From Sphingobacteriales bacterium (GTDB taxonomy: Bacteria; Bacteroidota; Bacteroidia; Chitinophagales; Chitinophagaceae), in NCBI GenBank assembly GCA_016219985.1, contig JACRJO010000026.1, positions 1-64,000 on the forward strand: a DNA stretch of 64,000 nt. The letters are read 5' to 3'. The notes under the pieces are model-generated. The model was not told the origin of the DNA, made no database searches, and was given only the letters and a program-made list of their open reading frames with translations. This document shows positions 58,958 to 64,000 of the stretch, one piece after another (positions within the stretch are counted from its first letter, which is position 1; the number at the start of each line of letters is the position of its first letter). The position numbers and the translations under genes are program-made.

Positions 58958-60976
58958 ATGAAACAACTATTTCTCTTAGTTTCCTTTTCCTTGTGTTTAC
59001 AGGCCGGCGCCCAGGTACCTGTTTCCACGATGAGCGATGACAGCAGCCGCAGCATTGAACTCCGTGAAATACAGGTCAGCAGCAAAGAACCGGGCAACCG
59101 CCAGCGGATGCTTCATTTTTACCGGGCCAACCAGTCCTCCACACTGGAAGACATCCTTTCAAGGCTGCCTGAATTGTCCCTGCTGCGGAGGGGAAGCTAT
59201 GGTATGGAACCGGCAATCCGCTCCTTATCCGGCGGCCAGATCAATGTACTAGTTGACGGAATGCGGATACACGGCGCCTGTACCGATAAAATGGACCCGG
59301 CCACAATCTATATTGAACCCCTCAACCTGGAAAACCTGCAATTGCAAACCGGTACCACGGGTTTTGTAAACGGCTCCGCTATCGGTGGTACCCTTAACCT
59401 GAAAACAGCGATCCCCGTTTGTCACCCGGGTAAGAAAATAAACGGAACGATCAGCAGCGGCTACCAGTCAGCCGCCCGCAGCATACACGATGCATTCCAG
59501 CTGAATTACAGTGCCAATAAATGGGCATTCCTGGGAACCGCCAGCTACCGGAAAAGCAATCCTTACCGCATCGGGGGCGGAGAAAAGATCGCTTTTTCAC
59601 AGTATGAAAAAATCAATTACTCCTTTGCATCCACCTTCCGACTGAATGCCTTCAGTCGTATAAAAGCAGATTATATCGGTGATAACGGGTGGAATACCGG
59701 TTACCCGGCATTGCCAATGGATGTGGGATACGCAGTGGCAAGAATCGGGGCCCTGAGCCTGCAGCATGACAAACCCGGTCGTCCTGTTTACCGGTGGCAG
59801 GTAAAACTCTATGCCAACCAGGTAAGGCATTATATGGATGATACCCATCGTCCCGCCGTGCCTGTGCACATGGATATGCCCGGCCGCAGTCTCACCTTCG
59901 GCCTGTTTGCAGAAGGGGAATTGAAATTAAACAGCAGGCAGGAGCTTCATATTATCGCCGACGCCTCCTCCACCCGGCTCAGGGCATCGATGACCATGTA
60001 CGAACCGGGGCAGTTGCCCATGTATATGCTGACCTGGCCGGATAACCGGAAAAACCAGTATGGCGCAGGGCTGAACTGGTCTTACAGGGCCGACAGCAAC
60101 TGGCTGTTGCAATCCGCTCTCCGGCTGGATTATGTCAGTACTGCACTCAGCAGCCGGGAAGCAAAGGATCATATCAGTGTACTGGGATTTACCAATGCTT
60201 CCAGGAATGAAATACTGAAAAATATCTCCTTTACAGCAAACCGGAAACTCAGCCAATGGCTGAAAAGTTCCGTTTCCCTTGGCTATGCAGAACGAATGCC
60301 AACTGCCACTGAATTGTATGGCTTTTATTTATTCAATGCCCAGGACGGGTATGACTATACCGGCAACCCGGGATTAAAACCCGAGCAGTCCATCCAGGGC
60401 GAAGTATCCGTTTTAATTCATGGAAAAAAAGGGCAGTTCAGGGCCGGGGTTTTTTACAATCATATCGCTCATTTTATCAGCGGTGCCGTCAATCCCTCCT
60501 TCAGCAGTATGACCGCCGGGGCTAACGGCGTTAAAACATACGAAGCCCTTCCCGGGGCAAGGCTGGCGGGTATTGAAAGCAGCCTGCTGCTGAAACCCCT
60601 CTCCCGGCTCGATATCGTATCCACGTTACGGTACACTGACGGACGGGACCACAATGGGGATCCGCTGCCTATGATCGCCCCGCTCAAAAATACCAGCTCC
60701 GTACGGTACCAGTTCAGCAAAGTTTTCCTGCAACTGGAAACAGAAACAGCCGCTGACCAGCGCCGGATCAGCCGCAAATATGGGGAAGACAAAACGAATG
60801 GCTATATCCTGTTTCATCTCCGGAGTGGTTTCAGTTTCCTGCTGGCAGGTAAAAAAACGGATCTCCAGTTTGGCGTGGAGAACCTGTTTGACAAAAAATA
60901 CCATGAGCACCTCGACTGGGGAAATGTGGCGAGGCCGGGCCGGAATGGGTATGTGATGGTGAAATGGCAGTTTTGA
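58958..60976 (+). CDS. TonB-dependent receptor, OprC-like
   Basis: 672 residues. Signal peptide (MKQLFLLVSFSLCLQAGAQ), plug with IELREIQVSSKEPGNRQRML, LVDGMRIHGACTDKMDPATI and GTTGFVNGSAIGGTLNLKT, which recalls the copper-related OprC/NosA receptors, and a barrel ending GRNGYVMVKWQF. Preceded by Met/His-rich and Cys-motif genes, so copper or another soft metal is the likely substrate; not shown by sequence. Convergent with ald. Confidence 0.85.
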   Translation: MKQLFLLVSFSLCLQAGAQVPVSTMSDDSSRSIELREIQVSSKEPGNRQRMLHFYRANQSSTLEDILSRLPELSLLRRGSYGMEPAIRSLSGGQINVLVDGMRIHGACTDKMDPATIYIEPLNLENLQLQTGTTGFVNGSAIGGTLNLKTAIPVCHPGKKINGTISSGYQSAARSIHDAFQLNYSANKWAFLGTASYRKSNPYRIGGGEKIAFSQYEKINYSFASTFRLNAFSRIKADYIGDNGWNTGYPALPMDVGYAVARIGALSLQHDKPGRPVYRWQVKLYANQVRHYMDDTHRPAVPVHMDMPGRSLTFGLFAEGELKLNSRQELHIIADASSTRLRASMTMYEPGQLPMYMLTWPDNRKNQYGAGLNWSYRADSNWLLQSALRLDYVSTALSSREAKDHISVLGFTNASRNEILKNISFTANRKLSQWLKSSVSLGYAERMPTATELYGFYLFNAQDGYDYTGNPGLKPEQSIQGEVSVLIHGKKGQFRAGVFYNHIAHFISGAVNPSFSSMTAGANGVKTYEALPGARLAGIESSLLLKPLSRLDIVSTLRYTDGRDHNGDPLPMIAPLKNTSSVRYQFSKVFLQLETETAADQRRISRKYGEDKTNGYILFHLRSGFSFLLAGKKTDLQFGVENLFDKKYHEHLDWGNVARPGRNGYVMVKWQF

Positions 60977-60977
60977 T

Positions 60978-61055
60978 GTTGACAGGTTAACAAGTTGAAA
61001 GGTTGACAGGGAACCTTCTAAGGAGGCATCCCTGTTAACTTATCAACCTGTCAAC
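60978..61055. repeat. GTTGACAGG-type palindromic element, copy 2
   Basis: GTTGACAGGTTAACAAGTTG (left) is paired with CAACCTGTCAAC and CCCTGTTAACTTATCAACC (right) around GAACCTTCTAAGGAGGCAT. It lies between convergent genes and can serve both as a bidirectional terminator. Related to the copy at 14674-14760. Confidence 0.7.
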
Positions 61056-62270
61056 TTACCGCTGACTCGCGATCAATAGATTCAAATCGGTATACTTCAG
61101 GTCGAAGCGCTGGCTGAGGTAAAAATTAGTGAGCGCGCCTTTGAAGAGATAGATCCCGCTGCGCAGGTGCAGTTTATGCCAGACCAGGTTTTCAAACCCG
61201 CCTTCTTCACCGGCTTCCAGTAACAAAGGCATCAGCACATTGCTGATGGCCTGGGAAGCAGTGCGGGAAAACCCGGAGGGGATATTGGGAACACAATAAT
61301 GGATCACCCCGTATTTCATAAAAATGGGATGCTCATGCGATGTGATTTCAGAAGTTTCAAAACAACCGCCGCGGTCAATACTTACATCGATGATCACCGA
61401 ACCGGGCCGCATATTGCTGACCATCTCTTCCGTCACCACCAATGGCGTTCTCCCGGTCTGGGAGCCCAGCGCCCCCACGGCCACTTCGCAGGTCTTGAGC
61501 TGCTTGGCCAGCAAACGGGGCTCGATCACCGAGGTCCACATCCGCTGACCGATATTGTTCTGTAATCTTTTCAACCGGTAAACACTGTTGTCAAATACTT
61601 TTACCGAAGCGCCCAGCGCCAGGGCCGCCCGGGCTGCGTACTCTCCCACGATCCCGGCCCCGATGATAATAACCTTGGTGGGAGCGATCCCGGAAATACC
61701 ACCCAGCAACACCCCTTTCCCGTGGTTAGCCGAACCGAGGTACTGGGCCGCGATCAGCATCACGGCGCTGCCCGCGATCTCGCTCATGCTGCGGACAATG
61801 GGATAGGAATCACTGTCATCCTTCAGGTTCTCGAAGGAAATCGCGGTGACTCTTTTTTCCATCATCTTCTCCAGGATGGCGGCTTTCATCACGGTAAGAT
61901 GGATGGGAGAAATAATGATCTGGTTCAGCTGCAGGAGCGGCAGGTCTTCATCAATGATCGGCGCACTCTTGACCAGGATCGGGGCCTTAAATACCGATTC
62001 CCGGTCATATACGATTTTCGCCCCGGCCTCACTGTAATCCTTATCCCGGAAATGCGAGGCTTCTCCCGCATTGTGCTCAATCAGCACCTGGTGGCCGTTG
62101 CTCACCAGCACGCTCACTGCATCCGGTGTGAGGGCCACCCGGTTCTCCTGGAAAGCGATCTCCTTGGGGATCCCGATCATCATACCCTCTGTTTTGGGGC
62201 GAATGTCGAGGGTCTCCTCCAGGGTTTCATAACTGAAAGAAGTACTTATTTTGGGTTTTTGCTGGCTCAT
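61056..62270 (-). CDS. ald: Alanine dehydrogenase
   Basis: 404 residues. NAD-dependent interconversion of alanine and pyruvate plus ammonia. Signs: GIPKEIAFQENRVALTPDAV at the N-terminus, the NAD loop IIIGAGIVGEYAARAALALG, and the DVSIDRGGCFETS motif of the alanine dehydrogenase/transhydrogenase family. Residues 1-30 before MMIGIPKE are an unusual extension; they may be real or the start may be at ATG 62183 (MMIGIPKEI). Convergent with the OprC-like receptor. Confidence 0.92.
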   Translation of the reverse strand: MSQQKPKISTSFSYETLEETLDIRPKTEGMMIGIPKEIAFQENRVALTPDAVSVLVSNGHQVLIEHNAGEASHFRDKDYSEAGAKIVYDRESVFKAPILVKSAPIIDEDLPLLQLNQIIISPIHLTVMKAAILEKMMEKRVTAISFENLKDDSDSYPIVRSMSEIAGSAVMLIAAQYLGSANHGKGVLLGGISGIAPTKVIIIGAGIVGEYAARAALALGASVKVFDNSVYRLKRLQNNIGQRMWTSVIEPRLLAKQLKTCEVAVGALGSQTGRTPLVVTEEMVSNMRPGSVIIDVSIDRGGCFETSEITSHEHPIFMKYGVIHYCVPNIPSGFSRTASQAISNVLMPLLLEAGEEGGFENLVWHKLHLRSGIYLFKGALTNFYLSQRFDLKYTDLNLLIASQR

Positions 62271-62313
62271 GAACTTGGTTGCAATGGTTAGCAGACGGTC
62301 TGATCAAAGCTAC

Positions 62314-62739
62314 TCAATTATCGGCGATTTTGAGCCTTCTTGTTGTACCATCAACCAGCTCAATATAGACATGCACCGTATTTTCCGGGAAAATACCGGG
62401 CGCCCTTTCCGGCCATTCCACCAGGCAGACAGAGCCGCTGTAAAGGGCATCTTCCACCCCGGCTCTTTGCGCTTCCTCCTCATCATTCAGCCGGTAAAGG
62501 TCCATATGATATAGCGGTTTTTTCCGCCCGTCTTCCCCGTACGCATACTCATTGATGATGGAATAACTGGGGCTGCCCACGACATCCTTCACGCCTTTGG
62601 TTTCGCAAAGCGCATGGATAAACGTGGTCTTTCCCGCTCCCATAGGCCCATGAAAAGCAAAAACCCGGGCCCCTCCCGCCTTTTTCCAAAAGGACCGGGC
62701 CGTTTCATTTAACTGATCCAGTGTAAACTGCCATTCCAC
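62314..62739 (-). CDS. tsaE: tRNA threonylcarbamoyladenosine biosynthesis ATPase TsaE
   Basis: 141 residues. TsaE works with TsaB-TsaD in making t6A37 of tRNA. P-loop GPMGAGKTTFIHALC (residues ~31-45), and the conserved PSYSIINEYAYG and LYHMDLYRLND segments including the acidic Walker-type site. Normal length; 43 bases upstream of ald on the same strand. tsaB/tsaD are not here. Confidence 0.95.
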   Translation of the reverse strand: MEWQFTLDQLNETARSFWKKAGGARVFAFHGPMGAGKTTFIHALCETKGVKDVVGSPSYSIINEYAYGEDGRKKPLYHMDLYRLNDEEEAQRAGVEDALYSGSVCLVEWPERAPGIFPENTVHVYIELVDGTTRRLKIADN

Positions 62740-62820
62740 CGGGCAAATTTAGGGCGGATATAGCAACGATGTTGTAAACATATTCCCGGATAAGGAAAAG
62801 ACCGGTTTTCCCCTTTCGGT

Positions 62821-62828
62821 AAATTTGT
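62821..62828 (+). promoter_or_regulatory. Probable -7 box of the CopA-type gene (leaderless)
   Basis: TAAATTTG, a full TAnnTTTG match, ends 4 bases before the ATG at 62833; transcription likely starts at or near the initiation codon. Confidence 0.55.
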
Positions 62829-62832
62829 AGTA

Positions 62833-64000
62833 TGGAAAAAGTTCAATGGAAGGTTGAGGGGATGGACTGTACCACCTGTGCCCTCAATATTCATAAATAC
62901 CTGGAGAAAAAAGGAGCCCGTAACATTAAAGTGAATTTTGCCACGGGTGATGTGAGTTTTGAAAACAACGGGGAGAATGCCGTGGAAAAATTAGCCGCCG
63001 GGATCCACGGGCTTGGTTATTCCGTAGCCGGGCAGCAGGCTGCCGGGGCTGCTGATAAAAAACCATTTCTTTCCACCCACCTGCAGCGCTTCTGGTTCTG
63101 TTTTCCTTTCACCGCCCTCTTAATGCTCCACATGATACCGGGCCTCCGGGTTCACTGGCTGATGGATCATTGGGTACAACTAACCCTGACCATCCCGGTT
63201 TACCTGGTTGGTATGAACTTTTTTGGGAAAAGCGCCTGGAAAAGTATCCGTAACCGGATGCCGAATATGAATGTGCTGATTGCCGTGGGCGCCACCGCGG
63301 CCTTTATCTACAGTCTTTATGGTTCCCTGACCGGGCAGCCCGAACAATATATGTTTTATGAAACGGCCGCCACCATCATCACCCTGGTCTTCCTGGGAAA
63401 TTACCTGGAGGACGCATCGATCGCTTCCACGCAACGGGAACTGAACAAACTGGCCAAATCGCAGAAAGTGATGGCCAATATGATCGCGTTTGATGAGGAA
63501 CACAAAGAACAAATATTCCCCGTAGAAAATACCCAGTTGCGGGTGGGCGACTTGTTGCTCATCCGGAGCGGCGAACAGGTGCCGATCGACTGCAAGATCC
63601 TCTGGGGAGATGTACACGTAAACGAATCCATCATCACCGGGGAAAGCCTGCCGGTGCACAAATATGCCAAAGACAAACTGATCGGTGGCAGTGTGATCAC
63701 GGATGGAACTGTAAAGACCCAGGTGACCGCGGTCGGGGAAGATACTGTACTGTCGGGAATCCTGAATATGGTCAAACAGGCCCAGGGGGAAAAACCTCCT
63801 GTACAGCAATTAGCGGATAAGATCAGCGCCATATTCATCCCCATCGTACTGGTCATTGCTGTTTCCACCCTCGTGATCAGCTGGGTCGTATTGAAAGAAT
63901 TTACACCGGCCCTGATGCGGAGCATCGCGGTACTGGTCATCGCCTGTCCCTGCGCCATGGGCCTCGCCACACCCGCAGCCATTGCCGTGGGACTCGGCCG
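62833..64000 (+). CDS. copA: Heavy-metal P-type ATPase, CopA-like, cut by the window end
   Basis: The first 389 codons are in the window; no stop. A P1B-type ATPase pumping Cu+ (or similar) out of the cytosol. Seen: one N-terminal HMA metal site GMDCTTCALN (Cys13, Cys16), membrane helices, the actuator motif ITGESLPVHK, and the CPC metal site IACPCAMGLATPAA near the cut. The phosphorylation DKTGT lies beyond the window. Substrate Cu+ is inferred from CPC; silver or other soft metals are possible. Confidence 0.9.

Noticed and set aside
1..64000. tRNA or rRNA genes
   Set aside because: I saw no cloverleaf or rRNA segment in the intergenic regions; a covariance-model scan would be needed to exclude small RNA genes.

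Overview
The window looks like chromosomal DNA of a Bacteroidota member, most probably family Chitinophagaceae or a close relative. Evidence: several TAnnTTTG -7 promoter boxes, type IX secretion C-terminal tails, gldF/gldG gliding genes, a murF-alr fusion, SprB repeats, HmuY, many SusC-era style TonB receptors and a fumC/ileS/lpxA background typical of that phylum. Most of it is housekeeping backbone; the clear accessory DNA is at about 44.7-47.5 kb, with a smaller AT-rich patch near 56.6-57.5 kb.

Layout. 0-7 kb: fumC, a 214-bp tandem duplication, a secreted PQQ-type sugar dehydrogenase and a large secreted protein, both with T9SS tails. 7-13.7 kb (minus): gldF-gldG-terC-like-murF/alr-lspA. 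13.8-16 kb (minus): iscS-iscU-iscA. 16-20 kb: mce, then acpP-fabF-rnc-lipoprotein. 20-28 kb: PhoD-like phosphatase, a collagen-like lipoprotein, a beta-barrel, a histone H1/DksA-like fusion and ileS. 28-34 kb: HmuY, a haem-type TonB receptor and a FecA-like receptor. 34-44.4 kb: hemN, hemJ, hemH, then hemA-C-D-E-F-B-L, i.e. every step from glutamyl-tRNA to protohaem, beside the haem/iron uptake genes.

44.4-47.5 kb is the accessory stretch: an ester-cyclase gene broken by a 95-bp MITE-like insertion with a 5-bp target duplication, followed by AT-rich, same-strand small genes (Crp/Fnr, DUF1761, YciI-like, macro domain) separated by attC-like palindromes that share the core AACATYGGTTT just after gene stops. 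It resembles a small integron-type cassette array without a visible integrase.

47.5-54 kb (minus): SET protein, nitroreductase, then an outer-membrane/periplasmic operon of two c-type cytochrome lipoproteins, an OB-fold protein, YceI, a DUF5777-type barrel and a SprB-repeat lipoprotein ending in its own haem motif. 54-64 kb: a cysteine-rich AraC regulator, lpxA with an overlapping ABC ATPase, a PH-like membrane protein, a probable copper-handling set (small Cys protein, Met/His-rich FixH/YtkA-like lipoprotein, OprC-like TonB receptor, and a CopA-type P-ATPase cut by the window end), ald and tsaE.

Best candidates for something undescribed: the cassette-like array with its MITE, the two repeat-derived in-frame inserts in ileS, and the SprB/cytochrome outer-membrane operon. 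All functional statements are from reading motifs; no database search was run.
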